Below the pieces are notes generated by a model. That model was not told where the DNA came from. It saw nothing but the letters and a program-made list of their open reading frames with translations, and made no database searches. From positions 1 to 64,000 of the forward strand of contig NZ_PDVP01000012.1 in assembly GCF_002727065.1 (NCBI RefSeq): a stretch of 64,000 bases of DNA. Reading direction: 5' to 3'. This document shows, in pieces, positions 54,474 to 63,258 of the stretch; the stretch's first letter is position 1, and each line of letters starts with the position of its first letter. A program made the position numbers and the translations under genes. This stretch comes from Zhengella mangrovi (GTDB lineage: Bacteria; Pseudomonadota; Alphaproteobacteria; Rhizobiales; Rhizobiaceae).

Positions 54474-55370
54474 TCAGGTCGTTGCGCGACGATCCTGCGA
54501 ACGGGCCATGGCCGGTGACCTGGGAGGCAGGCTGGAACGTTGGCTGACCCAGACCGGACCGAGAACGAGGCCGGCCGCCGCCTGTTGCAGGGGCGAAAAC
54601 TGCTCACCGACTATGGCCCAGCCGAGAACCACGGCGCTGACCGGGCTCATCATGCCGAGCATGGCAACCGACGGCGTGTCCAGACGGGCCACACCGCGGA
54701 ACCAGAGCAGGTAGGAGAGGGCGGCGCCGACGAGGCCAAGATAGGTCATGGCAATCACGGCCGGGAAACCCAGCGCCGGCGGCACCGGTTCGTACATCCA
54801 TGCGGCAGGAGCCAGCAGGAAGCCGCCGGCGGTCAGTTGCCAGGCCGTGAAGGTCAGTGCTGGCACCGGCGGTTGCCACCTTCGCGAAAGCACGGTTCCG
54901 ATCGCCATCGACAGGGCCCCGCCAAGCCCGGCCATGAGCCCGATGGAGTCCAGCCGGGCGTCCGGACCAAGCACCAGGACCGCCACGCCGAAAACCCCGG
55001 CAACGCCTGCCACCACGGCGGCGAGACGAACCGGTGTGCCCAACCAGGCGCGGGCGAGGCCGATCACGATCAGCGGCTGCGTTGCACCGAGCGTGGCGGT
55101 AACGCCGCCCGGCAGGCGATGGGCCGCGATGAACAGCAACGTCCAGAACACCGCGAAGTTGGCGGCGCCGAGGATGACGAGACGCGGCAGCCAGGCGACC
55201 GGCGGCCATGTTCGCACCAGGAGCAGCAGAAGGAGGCCGGCCGGAAGGGCCCGCATTGCGGCGAGCGTGACCGGGTGGCCCTCCGGCAACCACTGGGTCG
55301 TCACGATGTAGGTGCTTCCCCAGATCGTCGGGGCAAGAGCGGTGAGCAGGAGGTCGAGGGTGCGGGTCAT
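54474..55370 (-). CDS. EamA/DMT superfamily transporter (RhaT/YedA-like)
   Basis: A 298-residue inner-membrane protein with ten hydrophobic segments in two EamA repeats (GSTYIVTTQWLPEGHPVTLAAMRALPAG in the first; WQLTAGGFLLAPAAWMYEP, and LVGAALSYLLWFRGVARLDTPSVAMLGMMSPVSAVVLGWAIVGEQ in the second). The family often exports amino acids or metabolites. The ATG at 55370 gives the standard N-terminus; the longer frame is an artefact. Follows the DsbA-like gene after about 120 bases. Confidence 0.88.
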   Translation of the reverse strand: MTRTLDLLLTALAPTIWGSTYIVTTQWLPEGHPVTLAAMRALPAGLLLLLLVRTWPPVAWLPRLVILGAANFAVFWTLLFIAAHRLPGGVTATLGATQPLIVIGLARAWLGTPVRLAAVVAGVAGVFGVAVLVLGPDARLDSIGLMAGLGGALSMAIGTVLSRRWQPPVPALTFTAWQLTAGGFLLAPAAWMYEPVPPALGFPAVIAMTYLGLVGAALSYLLWFRGVARLDTPSVAMLGMMSPVSAVVLGWAIVGEQFSPLQQAAAGLVLGPVWVSQRSSLPPRSPAMARSQDRRATT

Positions 55371-55490
55371 GGCAATACCGATGTCGCGGCGCAGATGCCC
55401 GCTGTCCGGCGGTTTGCCGGGGCGGCGTCGTCGAAGCGGGCGCCCCGCAAGCAGGAAACGAGAAAAACAGCGCTTGCACATCATGCTGCC

Positions 55491-56144
55491 TCACGCCACG
55501 AGACGCATGTTGGCAAGCAATTGCGCCCGGAGGTCTTCGACCGGGCCATTCGCCAGCCGCATCCCGGTCTCCGCCACGATGAGCGCAGGAACCGAAGAAA
55601 CCTGGAGGCGCCGTGCCAGGCGGCGGTCCGCTTCCACCGCGCTCGCCGTGGCCGGACTGTCCAGCGCCAGCCGGAAGGCAGCGACGTCAAGACCGGCTCC
55701 GGCCGCGATATCCAGCAGCACGTCGCGGTCCGCGATGTTGCGGGCCTGGCCCATGTGCGCGGCCTGGATCGCATCGAACATGTTCCAATGCCCGGCTTGC
55801 CCGGCAAGGGCTTGCGCGGCCTTGCAGGCCAGGGCGGCAGGCAGGCCGTGGGGATAGTCGAAGCCGGCGGACCGCATGGCGGCGATGTCGATCCTCTCCG
55901 GTGCGCCGCTGGCCGCGCGGCAGGCCGCCCAGTGGCCGAGGATCGTCTCCTTGGCTGCAGCAAGGGAACCGAACACCTCGGCCATGCGCTGCGGGCTGTC
56001 CTGCAGCACGAAGCTGCGATGCCTGACGGCGATATCGAGGTCATTCGCCAGGTGGCGCAGGCGCGGCGACATGTTGAAACACCAGCCGCAAACCGCATCG
56101 TGAAAGAAGTCGATTGTCAGGGTCGGGGACCGGGTCATCGTCAT
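55491..56144 (-). CDS. DsbA-family thioredoxin-fold oxidoreductase (FrnE-like)
   Basis: A 217-residue cytoplasmic DsbA-fold protein, no signal peptide. Redox motif CGWC at residues 19-22 (FFHDAVCGWCFNMSP), and a cis-Pro loop QVSSVPALIVAETG near 181-194. Residues between are helical (DYPHGLPAALACKAAQAL). It resembles FrnE-type polyketide-isomerase-like proteins associated with redox stress. RBS AGGAGGAGG. Overlaps wrbA by 4 bases. Confidence 0.85.
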   Translation of the reverse strand: MTMTRSPTLTIDFFHDAVCGWCFNMSPRLRHLANDLDIAVRHRSFVLQDSPQRMAEVFGSLAAAKETILGHWAACRAASGAPERIDIAAMRSAGFDYPHGLPAALACKAAQALAGQAGHWNMFDAIQAAHMGQARNIADRDVLLDIAAGAGLDVAAFRLALDSPATASAVEADRRLARRLQVSSVPALIVAETGMRLANGPVEDLRAQLLANMRLVA

Positions 56145-56773
56145 GCCGCCTCCTCCTGGATGGTCTCCATCGGAGCCAGGGCGAGACGCCGTGCGATCCG
56201 CGCCACGTGGCGGCCCTGATGGCGTGCACCGGCAAGATCGGTTTCGCTCGGTCGGCGCGACCCGTCGGGACCGGCGATCGTGCCGGCGCCATAGGGCGCA
56301 CCGCCGACGATTTCGTCGGACCTCGTCTGTCCTGCAAAGCTGTAGGGCATCCCGGCGAGGATCATGCCGAAATGCTGCAAGGGGATCTGGCTGGTCAGCA
56401 GCGTGGCCTCGTGGCCGCCGTGCTGCGACCCTGTCGAGGCAAAGACCGCGCCGACCTTTCCTTCCAGCGCATTGCGCGCCCACAGGCTCCCTGCCTGGTC
56501 GAGAAAGGATTTCATCTGCCCGGCCATGGTGCCGAACAGCGTTGGCGTCCCGATGATGATGGCGTCGTAACCGGCAAGATCGGCAATGGCCGCGACCGGC
56601 GTGGTGTCCGGCGCGAAACCGGCCCGTTGCCGGATGTCGGCCGGCAGTGTTTCCGGCACGCGCCGGATATCGGCGGATACACCCGGCACGCTCCGCGCGC
56701 CTTCGGCTTCGGCCTCGGCCATGGCGCGAACGTGGCCATAGCTGGAATAGTAGAGAATGAGTATGCGTGTCAT
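56141..56773 (-). CDS. WrbA-type flavodoxin-like NAD(P)H:quinone oxidoreductase
   Basis: A 210-residue flavoprotein that would reduce quinones by two electrons and limit redox cycling. FMN phosphate loop LYYSSYGHVRAM (residues 7-18), the TPTLFGTMAGQMKSFLDQ segment, and the STGSQHGGHEATLL loop are the WrbA signatures. The frame is open far upstream but MTRILILYYSS is the natural start. First gene of the reverse unit wrbA-dsbA-like-eamA-lysR, consistent with quinone or oxidative stress defence. Confidence 0.9.
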   Translation of the reverse strand: MTRILILYYSSYGHVRAMAEAEAEGARSVPGVSADIRRVPETLPADIRQRAGFAPDTTPVAAIADLAGYDAIIIGTPTLFGTMAGQMKSFLDQAGSLWARNALEGKVGAVFASTGSQHGGHEATLLTSQIPLQHFGMILAGMPYSFAGQTRSDEIVGGAPYGAGTIAGPDGSRRPSETDLAGARHQGRHVARIARRLALAPMETIQEEAA

Positions 56774-56850
56774 GTCTGGTATCCTCGGGCTGTTGACCCG
56801 CGGACCATCGACCGGTTTGCCGGTTCGCCGTGAGAGGCCGGCGGTAAAGA

Positions 56851-56875
56851 CACTCTTCAACCAGCGTGAAGAGTG
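56851..56875. promoter_or_regulatory. 8-bp-arm dyad, candidate LysR-type box upstream of wrbA
   Basis: CACTCTTC-AACCAGCGT-GAAGAGTG is a perfect inverted repeat containing TC-N9-GA, i.e. T-N11-A, the LysR consensus. Its centre is 90 bases upstream of the wrbA start, suiting an LTTR box near -60. The whole 56774-57093 gap (320 bases) shows no gene apart from this dyad and short AT-poor stretches. Confidence 0.5.
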
Positions 56876-57093
56876 ACGCATCGAACGGACAATCGGCAGC
56901 GCAGATTGCCTCGAACCATGTCGCTGGCGCCCATTGCCCTGGACCCGATGCAGGTCCGGAACCGCGAATTGTAACGGCGGGAAGTTTGCAGAGTATCGTA
57001 AAGCGTTCCACAATCCGGCGGCCGATCTATCCGGTTCGTGGCAAGGACGCTTAGGCCGGATCGAAAGGTCACGGGAAAACGGGAGGCAATGTC

Positions 57094-57807
57094 ATGGCGG
57101 ACGAGTTGAAAGACGGGCGCGCGGCCGGCGGCTATTCCTCTCCGCCCTGCTACGCGGCCGAGGTCGCACCCGGTTACTTCGACCCGATGGCCGTTGATCC
57201 CGAACAGGCCCGCGACGTTGCACGCTGGCGAAAGGCGGAGCGAACCCGTTTGCGCGCCCGGCGAATGGCACTGTCGGTTGCGGAACGAAGGCAGGCCGGT
57301 GAAATCCTTGCCGGGCATCTGCGAGAGATCGTGTTGACACGACTTGAAGGTGCGCCGGGACAGGTCTTTTCGGCTTACTGGCCGATCAAGGGGGAACCGG
57401 ATCTTCGCCCCCTGATGGCGGAACTGCACCGGGCGGGCGTCATCGTCGCCTTGCCTCTGGTGGAAACCAGGGCCGCGCCGCTTGTGTTTCGCCGCTGGAC
57501 GCCGGAAACGAAAATGGTGAAGGGGGATTGGGGCATTCCCGTCCCGCCACCGGATGCACAGGAAGTCGCTCCTGCGATCGCGCTGGCGCCCGTCGTCGGG
57601 TGGACCGGCGATGGCTATCGTCTCGGCTATGGCGGCGGCTATTTCGACCGCACGCTGGCGGCCCTGAAACCCAAACCATTCACGATCGGCATCGGGTATG
57701 ATGGCGCAAGGCTCGAAACGATCTTTCCACAACCCCACGACATTCCGCTCGATCTCATCCTGACCGAGGCCGGAACGCGGGTCGAACGCCCGGAAGCACG
57801 ACGGTGA
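57094..57807 (+). CDS. 5-formyltetrahydrofolate cyclo-ligase family protein with N-terminal extension
   Basis: A 237-residue protein. The C-terminal 190 residues carry cyclo-ligase motifs: WRKAERTRLRARRMALS (phosphate-binding basic N-terminus, here at about 45), FSAYWPIKGEPDLRPL, WGIPVPP, and the conserved GYRLGYGGGYFDRTL. It would convert 5-formyl-THF to methenyl-THF with ATP. About 45 extra N-terminal residues contain SSPPCYAAEVAPGYFDP, a separate motif of unknown function. RBS GGGAGG. Divergent from wrbA. Confidence 0.82.
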   Translation: MADELKDGRAAGGYSSPPCYAAEVAPGYFDPMAVDPEQARDVARWRKAERTRLRARRMALSVAERRQAGEILAGHLREIVLTRLEGAPGQVFSAYWPIKGEPDLRPLMAELHRAGVIVALPLVETRAAPLVFRRWTPETKMVKGDWGIPVPPPDAQEVAPAIALAPVVGWTGDGYRLGYGGGYFDRTLAALKPKPFTIGIGYDGARLETIFPQPHDIPLDLILTEAGTRVERPEARR

Positions 57808-57871
57808 GGTTCCCGGGTCCGCGCCGCACGGACATGCGCGCGACTCCGCGTCGCGATCGTGTCAGCCGGCA

Positions 57872-58786
57872 CTACTTGTCATGGCGCAGGATCGGTTCGA
57901 GCTGGATGAGGTTTGTCATCACGGTTCCCAGGTGGTGCCGCATCGCGACCGAAGCCTCGGCGTTGAGACCGCGGCTGATGAGATTGACGATCTCGAGATG
58001 CTCGGCCGCCTGCTTGTAGTAGCGTTCGCGATTGATCATCGACCGGTAGGCCAGCAGGCGGCGGATGCGATTGACGCGCTGCAGCGCATCGAAAATGTAG
58101 GGATTGCCGCTGGCTCGGGCGAGGGTCTCGTGAAACACCACGCCGCGTGAATAGAGCGCATCGCTGGATGCGGTCTCGATCTCCCCGTCCAGCAGGCGCT
58201 GTTCCGTTTCGCCGAGCCTTGCCAGCGTCCGCATGTCGATGTGGAATGTCGGCTCCAGCAGGGCGGCGGGCTCGAGGGCCGCGCGCATCCGGTAGGTCTG
58301 GACCAGCGCGTCCGGAGTGGTCAGCATGTCGTGAAACCGCCAGCCATACCCCTGCCGGCGTTCGATCCAGCCTTCGCTGAGCATGCGGTTCAGGAGCGAC
58401 TTGAGGTTCGCCTGGCTGAGGTCGTATCGCTCCCGCATCAGCTTTTCCGAAACCGACTGCGGAAGCTTTCCGCTCAGCCGGTCCTCGCCGATCCGGAAGT
58501 AGATTTCCGAAAGCGGATCGGCCGTTGCCGTCTCATCCGTCGCGGTTCCATGGGCGCCCGGTTCGGCAACGAAATAGCCCCGCCGCGGCTCGTGGGTGAC
58601 GACCCCCTTCTCGGTGAGAATCTTGAGTGCCTTCTGGATCGGGAAACGGGAGACGTGGAACCGGTCGGCCAGCGCCTGGGCCGAGATGTGGTTCCCCGAG
58701 GGAACGGCGGCATCATGCAGGTAATGCTCGATCTGATCCGCCAGCTGGTCGCTCAATCCGGCCTGGCCGGTCCATCCGTCACTCAT
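57872..58786 (-). CDS. GntR family regulator with two winged helices and FCD domain
   Basis: A 304-residue regulator. Winged helix 1, about residues 11-75: HISAQALADRFHVSRFPIQKALKILTEKGVV then RRGYFV. Winged helix 2, about 91-151: SVSEKLMRERYDLSQANLKSLLNRMLSEGW with wing GYGWRF. FCD-type ligand domain from about 158, with metal-ligand-like His219 (VVFHETL), His263 and His284-285. Most FCD regulators have one winged helix, so the tandem is unusual. The ATG at 58786 has AAGGCAAG upstream. Divergent from the aconitase/TRAP operon. Confidence 0.85.
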   Translation of the reverse strand: MSDGWTGQAGLSDQLADQIEHYLHDAAVPSGNHISAQALADRFHVSRFPIQKALKILTEKGVVTHEPRRGYFVAEPGAHGTATDETATADPLSEIYFRIGEDRLSGKLPQSVSEKLMRERYDLSQANLKSLLNRMLSEGWIERRQGYGWRFHDMLTTPDALVQTYRMRAALEPAALLEPTFHIDMRTLARLGETEQRLLDGEIETASSDALYSRGVVFHETLARASGNPYIFDALQRVNRIRRLLAYRSMINRERYYKQAAEHLEIVNLISRGLNAEASVAMRHHLGTVMTNLIQLEPILRHDK

Positions 58787-58901
58787 CTTGCCTTCAGTAT
58801 CCGTCTTTCCTGTCCCGCGCGATCGCACGGGATGACCCTAGCGCGAACACGATCTGGAATCCATTCATGCATCAATCGCATAAAGAAGCACTTAAAATCC
58901 A

Positions 58902-58916
58902 TATTGCAGTGCAATA
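58902..58916. promoter_or_regulatory. 15-bp perfect palindrome, candidate GntR operator
   Basis: TATTGCA-G-TGCAATA has 7-bp arms and a 1-base centre. It lies in the 226-base region between the divergent GntR and aconitase-family genes. Length and symmetry resemble FCD-type GntR operators such as ATTGTATACAAT-like sites. Confidence 0.6.
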
Positions 58917-58921
58917 GGCCA

Positions 58922-58957
58922 GTATTTTGCATTTTGGCATTTTAAAATACAAAATAC
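58922..58957. promoter_or_regulatory. AT-rich array of five GYATTTT heptamers
   Basis: GTATTTT (58922), GCATTTT (58929), GCATTTT (58937) run forward, then AAAATAC (58944) and AAAATAC (58951) run as their reverse complement. The centre is a perfect ATTTTAAAAT palindrome and the outer 8-bp arms GTATTTTG/CAAAATAC pair exactly. It is an extreme AT-rich patch within GC-rich DNA, 56 bases upstream of the aconitase-family start. Possible cooperative binding array or promoter UP-like element. Confidence 0.5.
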
Positions 58958-59012
58958 GCTTGAGGCTGGCAGACTGATCTGGTACCTCCTTGATCAAGGG
59001 AGGACAGATAGG

Positions 59013-61613
59013 ATGGCTCAGGGGCCGATCTGGACAAACAGCAGCGTGGGGTCCTGCATCGATGTGCGGGCCTTTGCCGGCGCCCGGCTCGACCTGTTGC
59101 CTTACAGTTTCCGCGTCCTGCTTGCCTGCGCGCTGGCCGACGGCCGCCAGGACGATGCACGTGCCATCCTCGACTGGCTGGAGGCGCGCCGGTCGGATGC
59201 CGAAGTTGCCTTCGTTCCGCGCCGTTTGCTCATGCACGACACGACGGCCATGCCCGCTCTTGTCGATCTCGCCACCCTGCGCGATGTGGTTGCGGAAGCC
59301 GGTGGCGATCCGTCCCGGGTCAACCCGATCTGTCCCGTGGCCGTTTCCGTCGACCATTCCCTGTCCGTGGTGCGGCATGCCACCCCGGAAGCCATGGCTT
59401 ACAACACCACAAGGGAAGTGGAGCTCAACGCCGAACGCTACAGCTTCCTGAAATGGGCGGACCGAGCTTTCGGATCGCTTGAGGTCTTCCCGCCGGGATA
59501 CGGCATTCTTCACACCATCAACCTGGAACACCTGGCCAGCGTCGCCGATGGCGTGGAAGGTCCGGACGGATCGGTTCGCATCGTTCCGGACACGATGATC
59601 GGCACGGACAGCCACACCCCGATGATCAATGCCATCGGGGTCCTGGGCTGGGGTGTCGGCGGCCTGGAGGCTGAAAGCGCCATGTTGGGAGAGGCCATGC
59701 CGCTGGCCCTGCCGGACGTCGTCGGTGTCCGCCTCTCAGGCCGGTTGCGGCACGGCGTTCTTGCAACGGACCTGGCCCTGCATGTCACGCAGCGGCTGCG
59801 CCAGCTTGGCGTTGTCGGGCAGTTCGTCGAGTTCTTCGGTCCGGGTCTGGATGGCCTGAGCGTCGGCGAGCGGGCGGCCGTGGCCAACATGGCGCCCGAA
59901 TATGGAGCGACAGTCGGTTTCTTCCCGGTGGACGACGCCGTGCTTCGATATCTGGAAGCGACCGGCCGCCCGTCCCGCCATGTCGACCGCGTCGGCTTCT
60001 ATGCACGCACCATCGGGCTCTGGCGGAATCCCGATGACCGTCCGGCCTACAGCCGCGCGATCGAAATCGACCTCGACGCGATCGACCCCTCGGCCGCCGG
60101 TCCGCGCCGGCCGCAGGATCGTCATCCCTTGCATGCCATCGCGCTTGATCCGGTCGAGACGCAAGCGGGTGCCGTGCCGGATGGGGCGGTCGCCATCGCG
60201 GCGATCACCAGTTGCACCAACACGGCGGATCTCGGGATGCTGGTCACCGCGGCGCTGGTGGCACGGGCCGCGAAACGGGCAGGGCTGACGGTTCCAGCCT
60301 GGGTGAAAACGTCGTTCGCGCCGGGATCCCGGGCCATGCTGAATGCGCTGGAACGGGCCGGCCTTCTGGCGGATCTCGAAGCGGCCGGCTTCAATGCCGT
60401 CGGGATCGGTTGCACGACCTGCATCGGCAATTCGGGTCCCCTGGCACCGGCGATGGACGGGGCACTCGCCGGCCGGCCGGAGATGGCGCGGGTCGCGGTG
60501 CTCTCGGGCAACCGCAATTTTCCCGGCCGCATCCACCCTGCGGTCATGGACGCCTACCTCGTCTCGCCGCCGCTCGTCGTGGCCTATGCCTTTGCCGGGC
60601 GCCTCGGCGACATCGAGCGCGAAATCGGCCGCTCGGCCGACGGGCGGGCCGTGGCCCTGGCCGATATCTGGCCCTCGGCGAGCGCAATCGATGCTGCGGT
60701 CCGGCAGGCAGGAAATCCCGAGAATACGCTTTCGGCCTATGGGGACCGGACCGGTCCGGCCCCCTGGGCGGACATTCCCGTCAGGACCGGCGAACGGTTC
60801 GACTGGGACCCCGCATCGGCCTACATCCGCCGGCCCCCCTTCGTCAGGCGCTCCTCACCCGCCTGGCCGCGCGGCACGCAGGGATTGGCGGTGATTGGCG
60901 CCTATGGCGACGACGTGACCACCGACGCCATTTCGCCCGCCGGCGCAGTGCCTCCGGCCTCGCAGGCGGGCCACTATTTGCGCGACCTCGGCGTCTCGGA
61001 GCGCGACCTGAACGTTTACGCCGCATTTCGTGGCAATTTCGAAGTCATGCGCCGCGGCGCTTTCACCGCGCCCGCCTTGAAGAACCTCCTCGCGCCAGAT
61101 GCCATGCCCGGCATGACGAGGCTTTCCACGGAAGAGGCGCCGGTCACGCTGGAAGAAGCGGCCAGCCGTTCGGCCGGGCAGGGGCGCATGCCGGTGCTTC
61201 TGGCCGGCGACCGGTACGGGCAGGGCTCGTCGCGCGACTGGGCGGCCAAGGCGCCGGCCCTCATCGGCATCCGCGCTATTCTCGCGACCGGGTTCGAACG
61301 CATTCACCGCTCCAACCTCATCGGCATGGGGATCGTCCCCATCGAACTGCCGGAGGACTGGCATCCGCAACGACGCCGGATGCAGCCAGGCGATACGATA
61401 GCGGCGACGTTTCCCGACAGGCCGGGCGTCCACGCTCCGGTTTCGCTCAAGCACATGCGCGCCGGCGAATGCCTGGCGACAGGCACCGGCCGGCTGGCCT
61501 GCCACACATCACTGGAAGCCGAACTCCTGGCTTCGGGCGGGGTTTTCCCGCGCACCATCAACAGGCTGCTGGGCGAGAGTGCCGGCACGACTTCACAGAG
61601 GGCAACTGCATGA
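59013..61613 (+). CDS. Aconitase-family hydratase
   Basis: An 866-residue 4Fe-4S hydro-lyase that would isomerise a tri- or dicarboxylic hydroxy acid through an unsaturated intermediate. Cluster cysteines: Cys401 in SCTNT and Cys467 and Cys470 in GCTTCIGN, with AcnA spacing. Substrate loops DSHTPM, GVGGLEAES and YGQGSSRDWAAK with the swivel domain are intact. It is AcnA-like but in a catabolic-looking operon with its own regulator, so it is probably a paralogue acting on a citrate analogue. RBS GGGAGGA. Confidence 0.87.
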   Translation: MAQGPIWTNSSVGSCIDVRAFAGARLDLLPYSFRVLLACALADGRQDDARAILDWLEARRSDAEVAFVPRRLLMHDTTAMPALVDLATLRDVVAEAGGDPSRVNPICPVAVSVDHSLSVVRHATPEAMAYNTTREVELNAERYSFLKWADRAFGSLEVFPPGYGILHTINLEHLASVADGVEGPDGSVRIVPDTMIGTDSHTPMINAIGVLGWGVGGLEAESAMLGEAMPLALPDVVGVRLSGRLRHGVLATDLALHVTQRLRQLGVVGQFVEFFGPGLDGLSVGERAAVANMAPEYGATVGFFPVDDAVLRYLEATGRPSRHVDRVGFYARTIGLWRNPDDRPAYSRAIEIDLDAIDPSAAGPRRPQDRHPLHAIALDPVETQAGAVPDGAVAIAAITSCTNTADLGMLVTAALVARAAKRAGLTVPAWVKTSFAPGSRAMLNALERAGLLADLEAAGFNAVGIGCTTCIGNSGPLAPAMDGALAGRPEMARVAVLSGNRNFPGRIHPAVMDAYLVSPPLVVAYAFAGRLGDIEREIGRSADGRAVALADIWPSASAIDAAVRQAGNPENTLSAYGDRTGPAPWADIPVRTGERFDWDPASAYIRRPPFVRRSSPAWPRGTQGLAVIGAYGDDVTTDAISPAGAVPPASQAGHYLRDLGVSERDLNVYAAFRGNFEVMRRGAFTAPALKNLLAPDAMPGMTRLSTEEAPVTLEEAASRSAGQGRMPVLLAGDRYGQGSSRDWAAKAPALIGIRAILATGFERIHRSNLIGMGIVPIELPEDWHPQRRRMQPGDTIAATFPDRPGVHAPVSLKHMRAGECLATGTGRLACHTSLEAELLASGGVFPRTINRLLGESAGTTSQRATA

Positions 61614-62713
61614 GCGAGACGCTGGAACTGGCCGTCCTGCCGGGTGACGGGATCGGGCCGGAAATTGCCGAGGCGACACGCCTTGTCCTGGAGGCGGCCG
61701 ACCACGCGTTCGGCCTTCAACTGTCCTTCAGGACGATCGAGATCGGCTTCAAGGCGCTCGAACAGTCGGGTAGCACGTTGCCCGACGCGGCCTTCGAGGC
61801 TGCCGCGGCCTGTGACGGGATTGTCCTCGGACCGGTCTCGCACAACGACTATCCGTCGCGGGAAAAGGGCGGGCTGAACCCGTCCGGCGAATTGCGGCGC
61901 AGGCTCGATCTCTATGCGAACATCAGGCCCGCGATCACCCGCGCCGGCATCGCGCCCCGGGCCGGCCATCCCCTCAACATGGTCATCGTGCGCGAAAACA
62001 CCGAGGGCTTCTACGCCGATCGCTGCCTCTACCAGGGCCCCGGCGAGATCATGCCGACACCTGATCTTGCCATGTCGTTCCGCAAGATCACCCGCCACGC
62101 CTCGCTGCGCATCGCGCGGGCCGCCTTCGAGGAAGCACGCCGCCGCAAGGCGGAAGGCACCGCGCCGGGACGCGTCACGGCCGTGCACAAGGCCAACGTC
62201 TTGCGCGTCAGCGACGGCCTGTTCCTGGAATGCACCCGCCAGGTGGCCGCCGAGAACCCGGATATCGACTACAACGAGCGCATCGTCGATGCCATGTGCG
62301 CGCATCTCGTCAGCCGGCCGGACCAGTATGACGTCATCTGTACCACCAACATGTTCGGAGACATCCTCTCCGACCTGGCATCAGAACTGTCCGGAAGCCT
62401 CGGTCTGGCCGCCTCCATCAACGCCGGCGACACCTATGCAATGGCACAGGCACAGCACGGGTCGGCCCCGGACATCGCCGGGCGCGACGTGGCCAACCCG
62501 TCCTCGCTGATCGGCTCGGCTGCCATGCTGCTCAACTGGATTGCCACGCGGCGCGGCAATCCGGCGCTCGCCCGGGCCGCCAGCGCCATCGATGCCGCGC
62601 TCGAAACCGTCCTGTCCGATCCGGGCCAGCGCACGCCCGACCTTGGCGGCAGCAACGGCACCGCCGCCTTTGCCCGCGCCGTCGCTGCACAGGTCAGGGG
62701 AGGGGCGTCATGA
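61610..62713 (+). CDS. Isocitrate/isopropylmalate-family beta-decarboxylating dehydrogenase
   Basis: A 367-residue NAD(P)- and metal-dependent oxidative decarboxylase of a 2-hydroxy acid. Motifs: LPGDGIGPEIAEATRLVLEAA; the substrate helix EKGGLNPSGELRRRLDLYANIRPA; RENTEGFYADR; KANVLRVSDGLFLE (catalytic Lys); metal Asp in CTTNMFGDILSDLASELSGSLG. The R-x4-R substrate residues are present. Which acid (isopropylmalate, tartrate, malate, homoisocitrate) is not clear. Coupled to the hydratase by an ATGA overlap, giving an aconitase-then-dehydrogenase step pair. Confidence 0.87.
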   Translation: MSETLELAVLPGDGIGPEIAEATRLVLEAADHAFGLQLSFRTIEIGFKALEQSGSTLPDAAFEAAAACDGIVLGPVSHNDYPSREKGGLNPSGELRRRLDLYANIRPAITRAGIAPRAGHPLNMVIVRENTEGFYADRCLYQGPGEIMPTPDLAMSFRKITRHASLRIARAAFEEARRRKAEGTAPGRVTAVHKANVLRVSDGLFLECTRQVAAENPDIDYNERIVDAMCAHLVSRPDQYDVICTTNMFGDILSDLASELSGSLGLAASINAGDTYAMAQAQHGSAPDIAGRDVANPSSLIGSAAMLLNWIATRRGNPALARAASAIDAALETVLSDPGQRTPDLGGSNGTAAFARAVAAQVRGGAS

Positions 62714-63258
62714 GCCTCGGCGATACCGTCGCTCGCAGGACCGACATCGTTCTCTGGTGGATCGAGCAGGTGTTCATCGCGGTCTTTGCCTTCGCCGCGC
62801 TCGCCCTCGGCACGATGCAGGTCGTCCTGCGCTATGTCTTCAACACGGGCTTCGAGTGGAACGAGGCCGTCTTCATCCTGTGCACCGTGACGGGAATGCT
62901 TTTGGCCGGAAGCCGCGCGGTGCGCGAGAACGTCCACGTGCGGGTCGATGTCCTCCACATGGTGGCCCCGAGGGCCGTGGCGAAATGGCTGGACGTCCTG
63001 GCCTATCTCTCCGCCCTGGCCCTCTGCGCCTTCTATGTCTGGTGCGGCTATCTCTTCGTGGGTTTCGCGAAGATGATGGACACGGCATCCCCGGATACCG
63101 GCATCAAGGACTGGATCGTCTATTCGATCATGCCGCTGGCCCTGCTGATGTTCTGCATCCGCTACCTGCTGAAGATCCGGGAGGCGCTCGCCGGCTCCGG
63201 CGACCATGCCCCTGACGGCAACGACGGTGCGGCCACCGGTGCGGAGGGCTGGCAATGA
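62710..63258 (+). CDS. TRAP transporter small permease (DctQ family, second system)
   Basis: A 182-residue four-helix protein (segments near 18-43, 54-77, 96-120, 135-157). Typical DctQ helix 1/2 region LGTMQVVLRYVFNTGFEWNEAVFILCTVTGMLLAGSRAVRENVHVRVD. It ends in a polar tail rich in Gly and Ala. Overlaps both neighbours by 4 bases. The matching binding protein is not in this window and presumably lies downstream. Confidence 0.88.
   Translation: MSLGDTVARRTDIVLWWIEQVFIAVFAFAALALGTMQVVLRYVFNTGFEWNEAVFILCTVTGMLLAGSRAVRENVHVRVDVLHMVAPRAVAKWLDVLAYLSALALCAFYVWCGYLFVGFAKMMDTASPDTGIKDWIVYSIMPLALLMFCIRYLLKIREALAGSGDHAPDGNDGAATGAEGWQ

Noticed and set aside
56876-57093. 6S RNA upstream of the cyclo-ligase gene
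   Set aside because: 6S RNA often sits beside this gene family, but I see no long imperfect stem with a central bubble, and the usual zapA neighbour is absent.
60212-61609. Upstream extension of the dehydrogenase frame within the aconitase-family gene
   Set aside because: Out-of-frame shadow of the hydratase; the dehydrogenase starts at the coupled ATG 61610.
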